In this document: piece by piece, positions 33,008-44,377 of the stretch
How the letters are laid out: every line of letters begins with the position of its first letter
How positions within the stretch are numbered: the stretch's first letter is position 1
Source of the DNA: Diogma glabrata
Taxonomy: Eukaryota; Arthropoda; Insecta; Diptera; Cylindrotomidae
Reading direction: 5' to 3'
Length of the DNA stretch: 64,000 bases
Assembly (NCBI GenBank): GCA_963693315.1
Contig: OY856187.1
Span: 47,758,485 to 47,822,484 of the forward strand
Made by a program: the position numbers and the translations under genes
Notes under the pieces: model-generated
Told to the model about the DNA's origin: nothing
The model's database searches: none
What the model saw: only the letters and a program-made list of their open reading frames with translations

Positions 33008-33555
33008 TTACCAGGCATAGTTGAAGCCAAGTCCGTTTGTGTATGACATATGTGCAACAGCTGGGGCAGCTGAGTATCTAACTCCTAAAAGACCTCCAGC
33101 AACAACTGGGGCAGCGATAGCTGGTGCAGCATATCCATGAGCAAGAGCTGGTGCGACATAGCCATGAGCAATAGCTGGTGCGGCATAACCGTAGGCTGGT
33201 GATGCAATTCTTAATCCAGGATTGCTTACACGGACATCTGATTTGCTGACGGATGAGAATGGTGTGTCAATAGTTTTTGAGAATGTTGAAACTTGTCCAA
33301 GATTTCCGAATGATCTTAAGGTATTTTGGTTTTGTGTTGTGATTGCTGGTGCTACAACACCACCATGATATCCACCATATCCTGCATAACCTCCATAAGC
33401 TCCATATCCTGGTTGTACTACAGCTGGTGCTCCTAATAAACCTGGGTTGGCACTGGCGGCGGCGACGATGGCTAATAGAACGAATACCTACAAAACAAAA
33501 TATGTAATTTTAAATTTTGAAATATTTTATTTTAAAATAAACTCACTTTGAACAT
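33008..33555 (-). CDS. Cuticular protein, CPF/CPFL-like (gene 3)
   Basis: Exons 33547-33555 (Met-Phe-Lys) and 33008-33487, joined over a 59-bp GT-AG intron (donor GTGAG, acceptor TTGTAG). The product is 162 residues: signal peptide MFKVFVLLAIVAAASA, a GLLGAPAVVQPGYGAYGGYA start, and then a chain almost identical to gene 1, including NTLRSFGNLGQVSTFSKTID and PFSSVSKSDVRVSN (the CPF-like block) and an AHMSYTNGLGFNYAW end. Exon 2 has no internal Met near its start, so a single-exon search misses this gene; the tiny first exon supplies the ATG. Compared with gene 1, it has a longer Gly/Tyr stretch after the signal peptide. Confidence 0.9.
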
Positions 33556-33630
33556 TTTGAGTTTTTTTTTATTGTATTTCGTTTGATTGAATCAAAAGTT
33601 GTACTATACCTTTTTGTAATAAATCCATAA

Positions 33631-33640
33631 CCTTTTATAC
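33631..33640 (-). promoter_or_regulatory. TATA box of cuticle gene 3
   Basis: GTATAAAAGG on the minus strand, about 80 bp upstream of the ATG. It is nearly the same word as in gene 1. Confidence 0.7.
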
Positions 33641-33649
33641 TTTAATCGA

Positions 33650-36600
33650 ATGCAACTATGTAACAGAATATAAAAAAAATTAATTTCGCGAAAAAAATAA
33701 AAACAAAAAAAAATTATTTTTCTAGATCACCTCTAATAAAACTGATCATTTGTTTCAATAACAGTGCGTAGAAAAGAGAAGGAAAATTTTTTTTAAGAAA
33801 ATGATTTTTTCTTTTAAATGTCTTACTAACAATTTTTTTTTGTTTTGCTTGCAGTTTTTCATTTCAATTTCAAGGAAATTTTTGTAAGAAATAGTGGAAT
33901 GGTAAATAATTGGAATAGTCAGAAATTTTCTTATTTTAAATATTTCTTTGGTTTTAGGCGGTCATAGTTAGGTGTTAAGTTCACCATGTTGCTACATTAG
34001 ATTAGGTCATCTAGGTTTTCCATATTTGTCATTTATTGATAACCGTTTGTCATTTACAGATTTGTCATTTATAGATAACCGTTTTTGCTAAAAAAATTAT
34101 TGAGTTCCTTTATTGTTATGTATTTGTATTTATCAACTATAAATTGAACAAACTCACCACTCACACACTCAGTGGTTAATGTAGAGGATATACCTAGTTG
34201 ACCGAAAACTCATGCTTAGATCCCTGCCAAATTCAAAAATCTAGTAAGGTACTGGAAATGCTGGTATACAGAAATCCAGAGCTGCCTACTTATATAACTG
34301 GAGGATAAGCTTGAGCCACCTACTTATTAGTTATTATTATTAATTATTATAATCTTATTAATTAGGAATCCTAGCCTAAGCTATCTAAAAGTGACGATGT
34401 GATAAACTTCGGATCTGGAGCAGTCACATTGAGTATATAAAAGTATAAGACTGAGAATAGCACAGAACCACCTGAATTGGTTCAGGATGTTTTTTCCAAG
34501 CAAGAAACCTCGTAAAATGAAGGACGCCAACAAATATTTCTCAGTCCCAATCAATTGGTAGCAATAGTGATAGGATACAGAACAATCTTTATCAATGGGA
34601 ATCTTCCGGGTGTGGCACCCCATGTTATCCATGTCTCTGCTATTGAAATACGAGCTATTGTGATATATCACATAACACTGTCAACAGCAGTGAGATATCG
34701 CTTGCCCAGGTGATATATTATGAGTGCTGGCAGATGAACAACCACTGCAATTTTGCTCAAATTTAGGAAAGATGTTGTGTTGATCCTAGAACCATGGATT
34801 ACCATGACCAAGTAATTGGAGTCAAAACTTTACAAATTGTCATTTGTGGAAAATGCACTTCACGTTCATAGCGATGCAGAAACAATGGCAACGGGCTTGA
34901 AGCTTAATAGCCAGAACTTCTACATCATCTCAGCTTACTTGTTATATGATCTAAATCTCTGATAGATAAGTAATCTGATCACGAATGCTCATAGGCTAAA
35001 AGTCCGGGTTAGCTTGGGCTGTGATACTAATGCACACCGCATACGATCTGGAGCAGCAACGACACTAATATACAAAGTGAGTTACCTCTGGATTTTGACT
35101 TTGGCACAAATATGTCTATATGTATAACTATTCGAATCAAATTCGAATTCTACGAATTTCGAATTCGAATTTTTCTCTAAAAACAAGAGTATTCGTATTT
35201 AAAGGAGTTCTATAATCATTTGCTAATTTATTTCGGTTCTGGCCTTTGAATTTAAATAATTTAGTTCAACAAAAATAAAATATTTATCTATCTATACTAT
35301 TTTATCAGTTAATTGTTTTGTTGCACCACTCAATGTTAATTAATAATACATGTTTCTTTCTAAATAAATAGTAAGAATTTGTGTTATGGTAAAGTTTTGT
35401 CATATTATATATAGGTAGAAAACGGTTGTGCAATTTATAAAAATTAGAATGGTTGACTGTAGTCTTAGAGAAAATTTTCTCGTATAAATAAGAATTGTTT
35501 ATTGAGATGATATATATGGAAATGATTGACTTTCATTTTAAATTGAGATGTTATGGGGAAATTTTTAATTTGTGTGCGATTAAAAATATAATAAAAGGGA
35601 AACAAGATATGGAGAAGCTGGCTGTATAAATTTTTCGATACAGGTCATTATGTAAATTTTAATAAGAAGAATTGTGCTATCGTGCCCCTATTGTTTTAAT
35701 GTGGTGTAGTTATGTAAATATAATAATTTGTTTAAATCAATTAGATAAACATTGTGGAGGGTTTATATATGAAATAATTTTTATTATAATTTTATTTATC
35801 GCCTCAATAAACAAACATGGCAGGAGTACATTACTTGAATATGTTTTTTTAATGTAACAGATCTGGATTCAGAGGGTGACAGCTTTAATCGTTAGTCTAT
35901 TAGACTGTGAATCCAAATCATTTTCAAATGGATTTAATACTGATTATACATGCGTGTCTATATCCCATAGAATTGGAGTATAAATCTCGTTTAGTATTAG
36001 CCAACTCATCACACGAAGATGGAAAAAACTAATAGTGATGGATTTAATGCACAAGAAGCTGAAGGAAAAAGAGTTGATAGTGTTAAAGTCTGTGATGTTT
36101 GGAAAAGTATATGGAATGGAAGGAGAGAAAGTTCAAAATGAAAGATCCAATCGTCGTTTATCTGTTTATGGTACATATGGTAGAAGACACGCCGAACTCC
36201 GAAGAAACTCCGTAAATCAATTTATTATTTTATTTTTGACCTACGACAATAATAGAAATTGGTTCATACAAATATCATATCAAAGAGAAAATATGAAAAT
36301 TTCGTGAAATTATTCAATGTAAATGAGTTTGCGGTTGTTCAGGATTTTTTAAATGTGAAATTGTACCTTTTGATTTTTGTGTTGGTATGTGTGTTGATTG
36401 TTTTAGTGATATTAATAGAAATGGCACGATAAGAGATATTGATTTTTTCCGTTTTTCTAACAGGACCTGTTCCGTTTTTCTAACAGGATTCAAGATTGAG
36501 TGATGGAAATGGTTTATAAGTATTGGCGTGAGGGTGGATGATCAATGTATATTTGAAATGAAACAAAGATAGAAAATTCTCGCTAATAAAACATCGAGCA

Positions 36601-36834
36601 TTCTGATTATGAAATAGATTGTGCAATCAATGGAAAAACCCTCATGTTCTGTTGTTACTGTAGAAGAAAAAAACAAATAAAGTGTTTATTCCTGATTTAT
36701 TAAACATTATTTTTGTAAAAATATTATGTGATATTTTTATGTGAAATATTATGCAATAAATTAGTTTTAAATGGTTAAATTTGTCATAACTAAAAACAAC
36801 TCGCTGTAATCACCTGAATTAACCTGCTTCTTAG
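33650..36834. other. Long intergenic stretch, no firm gene
   Basis: AT-rich with less AT-rich patches (34190-35100, 35870-36310). The segment 34664-34745 (CAACAGCAGTGAGATATCGC, GTGCTGGCAGATGAA) has a diverged copy at 49636-49712, probably an old retroelement scrap. An open frame of 90 codons at 36035-36307 is basic and shows no known motif. Confidence 0.4.
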
Positions 36835-38308
36835 GAACAGGGTTGTCAAAGATTATGGTCACCCATTTTTTGGAACTTGTTCTTTAATCATCTGTTGCTA
36901 AATCAGGAAGAGCTTGGCTTTAGGATGAACACTTATGAGTAAACATCCTGGTACTCTTAGGTTTCTAATTGCATTTTCTACAAATAAACTGATAGCTGTG
37001 GAGCAGGTATAAATCCACAAATATAGGAATCGGTTCTGTTCTCAAGAAAGAGCAAACCAACTGATTTTGAACCTCTAACTCCCAACGGAGTCAGCCTGAG
37101 TGTCACTGACAAGATCAATTTCTTGGGATTCATTCTGGACAGCAAACTAGGCTGGAAACGCAACATTCCCGAAAAAGTAAGCTACCATAGCGTTTTACTC
37201 GTGCCATGAACGTCATGGACGAAAATAGGGTCTCGGCCTCCACATTATCCAATGGATCTACAACTCGATAGCTTGACGAGTTCTGCAGTGTGAGGTTACG
37301 GTTTGGTGGCCGGCCCTAAATAAAATGGTCAATCAGAAACTCTTAATTAAAGTACAGAGATCCTCATCATTGTGCATTAGTGAAGTTCTAGATGCACACT
37401 CAATCACACTAAGACGTCTCAGTCAAATTGATAGCCGCACGGCAGTCAGACTAAAGTTTACTGGTATGTGGAGTTGCAATAAAAAGGGCAAAAATCTGGT
37501 AAGTAGAAATATTCCTTCGAGCATTCCATTCCTAAACTATCCTCGGAGGCTGACTTTACAACTGCTATTCGTTGCAGAGAGGACTGAGCAAGCGAATTAG
37601 ATAAATATACAGGTGTTGACAACTTCTACATGGATGGGTAAAAAATTAATGGGAAGGTTGGCTGTAGAGTATGCTGCAAGGAACTAAATTTAAACTTCTT
37701 TTTTCGTCTGCCTGATTACTTCAGTATTTTTCAGGCTGAAGGTGCACCTATTTAAGAGATCGTTCACTGGTTGAAGTATAATGTAATATATGCAAGGTAT
37801 ATATCTTTACGGACAGTCAGGTTTCAATCGAGGTTCTAGAATCGAGGTGAGGTCGAAAGTAGCCCAGAACTGTCTGGTAACTTTTAATGAGATGGCTGAT
37901 CAGTTTAACATCCACATGTGTGATTGACAAACAAATCTGTCATGTACTAGACCGCTCCAGGCCTGATCAATGAATCGCAGATAGATCAACATGATTCTGT
38001 GTGGGTGTCATTACTGAACCGTGTCTAATCGAACAGGGTGCGAGTAGACAGGGCATTCTATGACTTCTGTCGAAACTGTAATGACGAAAATAGGAGGAAA
38101 CGGAAACAATCTTCTCTGTTCGGGTTCTGGTTTGGTTTTGACCAGAAACCAGTTTCTGGGAGATTTGATGCTTCTTGAGAAGCTCTAACAGGTTTCCAAA
38201 AAGTAGTGCTTGGACAACAAAAATTCATTTCATGGTATGGTTCTATGGACCGCTTGTACCTGTGCCTCGTTCGTAAGCTACCCATTCTAATCTAACCTAA
38301 TCTAACCA
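36835..38308 (+). pseudogene. Decayed non-LTR retrotransposon: RT end, RNase H and 3' tail
   Basis: Plus-strand blocks in order: an RT palm remnant (THFLELVL), thumb VLFSRKSKPTDFEPLTPNGV and INFLGFILDSKLGWKRNIPE (36990-37165), a WIYNS- and GRP-like connection, VQRSSSLCISEVLDAHS (37340-37400), and an RNase H-like part NFYMDG...NGKVGC..CCKELNLN, RLPDYFSIFQAEG and VHWLKYNV (37610-37780), with EMADQFNIH at about 37890. The sequence ends at CTAATCTAACCTAATCTAACC (38286-38307), a short-repeat 3' tail as in several I/R1-group elements. Stops and frameshifts are frequent. The presence of RNase H argues for the I/R1 side of the APE-type elements. Confidence 0.72.
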
Positions 38309-38372
38309 TGGACAAATTTGAGAAGTTTTATCTCCTGAAATGGTGGAGTTTTTCAATCTCAATTTATTATGC

Positions 38373-39083
38373 TGTTACGTTTTTCTAACCTTCCGTCGAA
38401 TTGGCCTTACTCTCAATTCGTTAAACGCAATTCCGGAATCTCTTCCTGGATTCGATCACTGATTAGTAAGCACAAACACCAGGTGTAATTTTAAGTAGTC
38501 AACTCCTTAATTGTTCCACAACAACAGGAAAACAATACAGCAACAATATTCCTATCTAGAATATTCTTCCAACAGCTTCGAAGCTACAACGGTTGATTGT
38601 AAAAATTTCCAGTTCACAGCTTCCAAAATAATACACAAATTATTTCTACTTAATAACACTTAAAAATTTATTCATAATTAAATTTCAAAAATAACTTCTT
38701 CTATTCACACGGTTTATTTGCAAGATACTGCGTTTTGTTTACAATTAATTCAAATCTAACATTCCATTTAAACTATCGCAATTTTAATTATAATTTTATT
38801 GTTTATATACCACCGCCGGTTTAAAACACAACTAACTTATTCTACAAGAGGGAATTCCTTATATACGATTCTGCATAATTTCTCGATTATTCGAGGTTAC
38901 TTTCTTTAGAAACCGTGAAAAAATATTAGAATATTCGATTATTTTACGTTATGTTGGTTTAATTTGTAAAGTATTGTAATTGTATTTCATGTTGTTGTTA
39001 TTGTATATTTTTAACCCTTTTTCTTGGAAAATGTGACGTTGAATACCATTTGTATTTCATTATGTTTATGTAGAATCGTAACA
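38373..39083. mobile_element. Solo LTR, family A, copy 3 (complete)
   Basis: 711 bp from TGTTACG to CGTAACA, matching 15853-16575. The flanks ATGC (38369-38372) and ATCC (39084-39087) agree in 3 of 4 bases, so the target duplication is slightly decayed. No internal element region is attached. Confidence 0.78.
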
Positions 39084-39184
39084 ATCCTAAACAAATGTTA
39101 TGTTGGCGCAAGAACACCGCTGCATGTTGAATGAAGTTCTTAATTTATTAGAATATAACATGCATCGACAAAATAAAATTCCCA

Positions 39185-40325
39185 GTAAGTATTATTATTT
39201 GTTAAGCAGCTGCACAAGACCAGCCTAAGCGATATTGTCGATATTTTAAATATTATAAATACGGGAATTCATCTCGACGATGGCCTCTCTTATTTTTGTT
39301 ATTAGTTCAGTTGTCAATTAGATTTCTCTGATGAATAGTAAAAAAAACTATGAATTTTTTTTTTCAATTCACGTGTTTTTTTTCCATGTAAGTAGTAAAA
39401 TTTTTATTTAAATAAAAATACTAGAGTAATTAAACATAAATAGTAAATTATTTTATATATTAATTCAATTCTTTTATTAATGTAATTTTAAAAAATTTTT
39501 ATCTGTCTGCCGTATTAGTGCAATTTAGAAAATGTTTATATGTTTGTATCGTTAACGGTGCATGCACAATGTATTAGGTTTTTTCCTCATGAGATTTGAG
39601 CAACCTTTTATTATTATTTTTTTAATAGCAATACAAAGCTTTAAAATGTAGATAGCTCAATTCTATATTAATCATGAGGAAAAAGTTACGAAATTTTTAA
39701 CTTTTTTATAGAGGAAAAAGTATTTCAAAAATAAATTCTTTTTTTCTCAAAATAAATTTCATACAAACTTGGATCTCATGAGTAAAAGTATTTTTATTGT
39801 GCATGGATTGTATAACTCCAATAAGAATTTAATTTTTGTTTGACAGAGTTTTTTTGTATTCACAAAATTTGAGACGTCATGATTGCAATTTCGATCAGCC
39901 GCATTTCATTTATGATTTAATTGAAAAATTCTTTTTTTGTATAAAAAGTGATTGTTTAAAAAGTGTAAACTTAATGGAAAAATTAAACTTAAAATAGTAT
40001 TGGTAGTTAGTATTTTCGACTGTTAGAATCTTGAAAATGGCAATGTGCCGAAATATTGTTTTTATTAATTAAATAAAAAGAAATTTTAAGACTGATATAA
40101 GTGTTTTCAAAAATATTTAAACTTAAAATGTTTCTGGTAAAACAAATGTTATACAACTTAACCGAAATGGATAAATAAATTAAGACTTCTAGGGAATTAA
40201 TTATAATAATTCTTTTTGAATTAAAGGAAAAATATAAAAAAATTAACAAATACAAACAAGTAACAATTGTTATTATCATTAATTAATTGTTTTAGTTATG
40301 AATACAAAAAAAACCATATTGAAAA
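39185..40325. other. Intergenic, strongly AT-rich
   Basis: No gene or repeat unit recognised. Immediately before it, ATG at 39100 opens 28 codons that end in a good splice donor (CCCA/GTAAGT, 39184); see findings. Confidence 0.4.
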
Positions 40326-40872
40326 ATGTTGTTCGCAGAATTAGGTTATGTCGGTAAATTGGCATCACTTTTAGGGGCTTCCGAACCATCATTACGTTCT
40401 TTTTTAACTAGCTTAATAGGCTATCCACTCGCATTCAGTTATCGTCAATTTATAATCAAACAAAATACCTGTATAAATCATTCATTTATAACTGGATGTG
40501 GCGTATTATTATGTCTTCGTTTTTATTATGGGGATAACCTGTGTCATAGTGCCCTAGCAATACTCGGACCATATGTCCTCACAAATCTATTTAAAGATAC
40601 AACATTATTGGATAATAGCAACATTTATCTTGCATATGGGATATTTATTAACTGGATATTGGATCACATCGGCTGAACCTGGTGTTATAAAATGGACGAT
40701 GCCACCCTATGTTTTGGTACTAAGTTGGATCGGATTATCAGTGAATATTGCTGATGAAAGTTTGCCAGATAAGTAATTATCATCATCAGATATTCCCAAT
40801 TTATTGGTGAATCATGCATTTGAAGAACATACTGGGAATCTACAAACTGGATTACAACGAGGTGACATATGG
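40326..40872 (+). pseudogene. MBOAT-type lysophospholipid acyltransferase fragment
   Basis: From ATG 40326 the frame encodes a hydrophobic N-terminus (LGASEPSLRSFLTSLIGYPL, then FSYRQF) like the start of the MBOAT lysophospholipid acyltransferases that reacylate phosphatidylcholine and related lipids in the endoplasmic reticulum. After a frame change near 40610 it continues as TFILHMGYLLTGYWITS, then IKWTMPPYVLVLSWIGLS, the family's characteristic tract. A TAA (40774) follows PDK, then about 30 more codons lead to a good donor ATG/GTGAGT (40872-40873). The later exons with the catalytic His are not in the window. One frameshift and one stop make a pseudogene or partial duplicate most likely; sequence errors in a real first exon are possible. 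Confidence 0.55.
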
Positions 40873-41019
40873 TGAGTTTTTTTTTCTCATTAAATTTTTC
40901 TATATACTAAAATATGCAATAACCATACAAAATGCAATAAAATTGAGGATGTTAGCTAGGATATATATCGCACAGCCGCTGGTGATGCGCATATAACATT
41001 TTATGGATTAAAATTAGTG

Positions 41020-41630
41020 TAATGTCGTGTGCGATAGTTTTAATTTATTATATAAAATTATAAATAAAAAACTCGGCCTCCTAAATAGATGCAAAAAATT
41101 TTACACTCCATACCAATTGCTCCATGTTTATAAGTCCTATATTCGTCCCTGTATGGAGTACTGCTGTCAAGTTTGGGGAGCTGCCTCTGTTTCCATCTTG
41201 GCCCTCTTGGACTCTGTTCAAAAGCGGGCTATACGAATTGTGGGTGATCGAACTTTGACATCAAAACTTTATTCCTTACAACATCGTTGCACTGTTGCTG
41301 ACCTCGTTGTTTTTTACAAATATCATCATCAACAGTGCTCAGATGGCTCAACAGTGCTCAATCAGCGGCATCATGCCTCAAACTTATTCTTACCCTCGTT
41401 CCACTCGGCAATCGGCTGCCGCAACCGGTGCAACGATAAAGATCCCGTGCTGTCATACTGGCAGATAGCAGAGAGACTTCTTTGTCCGAACTGCGTACAA
41501 ATGGAATAGTTTGCCGGAACACTTAGTCTCAGGTGGCTTCAACCCGCAGATGTTTAAAAAAAGCGTTAATCTACACCTTAGAACGCCAGTTGTTGTGGGA
41601 CCCAGGTCTAGACCTAGGTCTTAAAAGGTA
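41020..41630 (+). pseudogene. Non-LTR retrotransposon RT C-terminus (CR1/Jockey-like), 5'-truncated
   Basis: The open frame 41027-41509 begins with KKLGLLNRCKKFYTPYQLLH, then YIRPCMEYCCQVWGAAS, LLDSVQKRAIRIVGD and LYSLQHRCTVADLVVFYKYH, the thumb and C-terminal part of an APE-type RT. A frameshift near 41440 leads into RTAYKWNSLPEHLVSGGFNP and a final basic stretch (to about 41625), the usual end of this ORF. It is probably a 5'-truncated insertion. The minus-strand remnant at 57.8-63.7 kb belongs to the same group, judging by KxLGFLxRCKKYF and IRPCMEYCCHVWG. Confidence 0.82.
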
Positions 41631-42164
41631 TTTATGTGTTGTTGTGACACATATTCTAAACCCTATAACACAACACATTTTATTTAAAAAAAAAAAAATA
41701 TTGAACTAAAGAACAAGAAAAAGGAAATGTTTTGGTTTTTTTTTTGATTAGAAAAATTATTTTAATTACCCGTGTCTGGGTTGTTTCTAGACCAAATATT
41801 AATCTAAATTTTTTAAAATTTTTATCTATCGGTGTCGTATAAGATCGATTAGTTCAATCTTTTTTAAGGTGTAGCAATGTGTTTTGTTTTAACTTATATG
41901 TAAACCGATGAAAACGGGAATGAAGATTGGTCTGTTTGTGAAAATATTAAATTAAGTATTTTCGAAAACGCTAGTCAACATATAAAATTATATTGATTCC
42001 ATTAATATTAATACCAATCATTGGGTTGCACAATCTGTTTGTGGAATAAATAATTAATTATTTATATTGTATTAGATTTTAATTTAAATTGTTGATTAAT
42101 CGTCATTGCAGCCATTTTGGGATTTAATTATTTTTCTTAGCTATATGGGCATGGATGTAAGTAG
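41631..42164. other. Intergenic, AT-rich
   Basis: No gene or recognised repeat. A poly(A)-like AAAAAAAAAAA run at 41687-41698 may be the tail of the preceding non-LTR insertion. Confidence 0.4.
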
Positions 42165-42275
42165 GTGCGTATGTGTGCATGTGTGTGGGTGTGTGTGTAT
42201 GTGTGTATGTGTGTATGTGTGGGTGTGCGTGAGTGAGTGGATGAAGTGTGAGAGCGTGTGTGTGTGTGTGTGACT
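42165..42275. repeat. GT-rich microsatellite
   Basis: Runs of GTGT interspersed with GTATGTGT and GTGGGTGT, then (GT)9 near 42255. Confidence 0.85.
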
Positions 42276-42515
42276 GTGTTAGAATTATGGGAGTGGACGA
42301 GATGATCGCGGTTCTTTTCGTATACGGGGGTCGCCAGAGTCTACCTTTTTCACTTGCTGTTTGTTTAATCCGTTCTTACCAGAATATACGCGTTCAACAC
42401 TGTTATTTGTAATGGAGCAGCAGGATTTCTTTCTCGACCCCATAAGCTGAAGCTAGCTTGGGACTAAATAAATATCATCCAGGTGCGCGACCTGCTATGC
42501 CACTTCGTTGCTATA
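42180..42515 (-). repeat. Dispersed repeat, inverted partner of 1985-2315
   Basis: GGTTCTTTTCG, GGGGGTCGCCAGAGTCTACC and CCTGCTATGCC occur in mirror order relative to 1985-2315. Non-coding. Confidence 0.45.
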
Positions 42516-42919
42516 CCACGAAGAAGCCCTTCACTACACAAAAACTGGGACCCCGTTTTATACTGCAAGATCACATAATTCACAGAATCAGAGTGAAGAG
42601 TTTGGCAACAAGCGAGAAATGGTAAATGACACTAATATACTCACGCAGAGCTTACATTTTGATTAGAAAAACATTAATTATTTTTGCTTTATATCGGCGT
42701 TACGGTCATATTGTGTATAAAAAATAAAAATAAAACAATTAATTTTTATCCGTTAACTTGTGAGTTGTTTTATCGTTTTATAATTAATTATTTTTATTTA
42801 TTCGGGATTTTTGTGAGCAAATAAACTCAAGTAACTATAAGGAATTAATTTGAATTTTTCCAATTCATAGGTATGGTTAGAAATATCTCAGAAGAAAACT
42901 CTGTTTTTCTCTTTATGGG

Positions 42920-43012
42920 TTTTGGTTGGGATTTGAGCTCGTAGCCTCATCAGTGCCAGAGCGAGTTCAATTCCTTTGGCAGACACGTTTAACCACTACG
43001 ACACCAAGGCGA
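42920..43012 (-). repeat. tRNA-like sequence, probably a tRNA-derived SINE head
   Basis: The minus strand starts GCCTTGGTGTCGTAGTGGTTAA. TGTCGTAGTGG fits a pol III A box. About 60 bp later GAGCTCAAATCCCA resembles a B box. The first seven bases cannot pair with the sequence after the B box, so it is not an intact tRNA gene. A SINE or tRNA pseudogene is likely. Confidence 0.45.
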
Positions 43013-43015
43013 TGA

Positions 43016-43585
43016 TATTTTTAAGTTGAAACTTCAGCATCAGTTATCTTACTTAACTTTAATTTCTCAATCGTCAGTTAGACAAAATTTTTTATGGAAA
43101 TTTTTATTCATTTTGAATGAATTTTCAACACTTGGTCAATTCATCATTCATCATTGAATGATGATCATGATCTTGATCATTGATTTTCGCATTGATTGGA
43201 AACAACCAATAATGACTATACACTCGTGACTTAGAATGTTGACTAGTATAATAGAAATATTGCACACCCTATGAATTCACTCAATGTGTAGCACTGTCAA
43301 GAAAATTCAATGCAAAAAAATCTTCATTAATTATTTTTGTTTCGCAGATTTCCTTATCAGTAACCAGGGAACTTCCCATAAAGAATACTACTATATAATG
43401 CATTCGCCGACGGGTGGTGGTAGTTTCGGTCTACTTCCCTTGAGATGGGAACATCAAAGAGGGGTTATTGGAGAACACCAAAAAATGATCTCTCATTATT
43501 GAGTTTGATGCAAATGTTCAGAACGAGATGGGCAATGGAAACATACCAAAAAGGTTGTTAGAAGTTTTATTAAATGCTTAATGTT
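43016..43585. other. Intergenic
   Basis: Contains nested ATCATTCATCATTGAATGATGATCATGATC palindromic words (43140-43175). No gene seen. Confidence 0.4.
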
Positions 43586-43781
43586 GGAAACACAACAAAA
43601 ACATGCTTAATGTTGGAAACACGCCCACCTTTTTTGGTGTTGGTCCTAACGGTAGAAGTGTCGGCTTAGGATAGTTTTTAGGATAGGAAACACACCAAAA
43701 ACATGCTTAATGTTGGAAATATGCCCACCTTTTTTGGTGTTGGTCCTAACGGTAGAAGTGTCGGCTTAGGACAGTTTTTTT
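43586..43781. repeat. Two-unit tandem repeat, 100-bp unit
   Basis: Units 43586-43685 and 43686-43781 share CAAAAACATGCTTAATGTTGG and GTTGGTCCTAACGGTAGAAG with few differences. A partial third unit (TGCTTAATGTTGGAAACACA) precedes them. Confidence 0.85.
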
Positions 43782-43986
43782 AAAATTTGAGATTTTCATA
43801 TGAGCCCTCCTTGATTAGTCTAGAAAAACCTACAGAAAGGAACAATCAGAGAAGAACCTAACAGTTATCAAAGCGTTTGAATCTGCCAAATTTCCAAATT
43901 AAGAACAGAAGTATGGCTATACTCTTCTACCGCTTAAAACAATCTGGAAATTGAGCAGAATATACAAGGGTGCCAGCCACATATAA

Positions 43987-44313
43987 CTAAAAAATGTTTG
44001 ACATACTATAAGAACTTAAATAACGCAAGCAAAGACCAGAGATTGTAATATCACCCTTGATACCGCTAAAGAATGTTGTAGATAAAATGCCAATCATACT
44101 AGGAACCCAGAGTATTAATTGATTTAGTACGCGACAAACATAGTCATTATTGCCAAACGCCCAAATATTGGTTTGAGAAGATAGTGAAATTGTACAGAGA
44201 GTCGTTAAGATGGTAGACACATGGTGGACATCTGTTGGACGGAAAATCAATATGAGTAAACCTCCAGTAAGCCCATTTACTAAAAAAAATATAGCTAAAA
44301 ATACAACCTTCAC
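43987..44313 (-). other. Open frame for a hydrophobic 108-residue peptide, unassigned
   Basis: The frame encodes two or three membrane-like stretches (VVFLAIFFLVNGLTGGLLIL, then LILWVPSMIGILSTTF). I do not recognise the family; a scrap of a chemoreceptor gene is conceivable but unproven. It lies just beyond the 3' end of the retroelement below. Chance is possible in AT-rich DNA. Confidence 0.2.
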
Positions 44314-44377
44314 GAGAAGATCAGTATTTGTATCTGTACAGGAGAGTATATGAGTAATTCTAGAAAACCAAGCTAGT

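Noticed and set aside
40007..40279. Minus-strand 90-codon hydrophobic frame upstream of the acyltransferase fragment
   Set aside because: AT-rich chance frame with no motif or codon signal.
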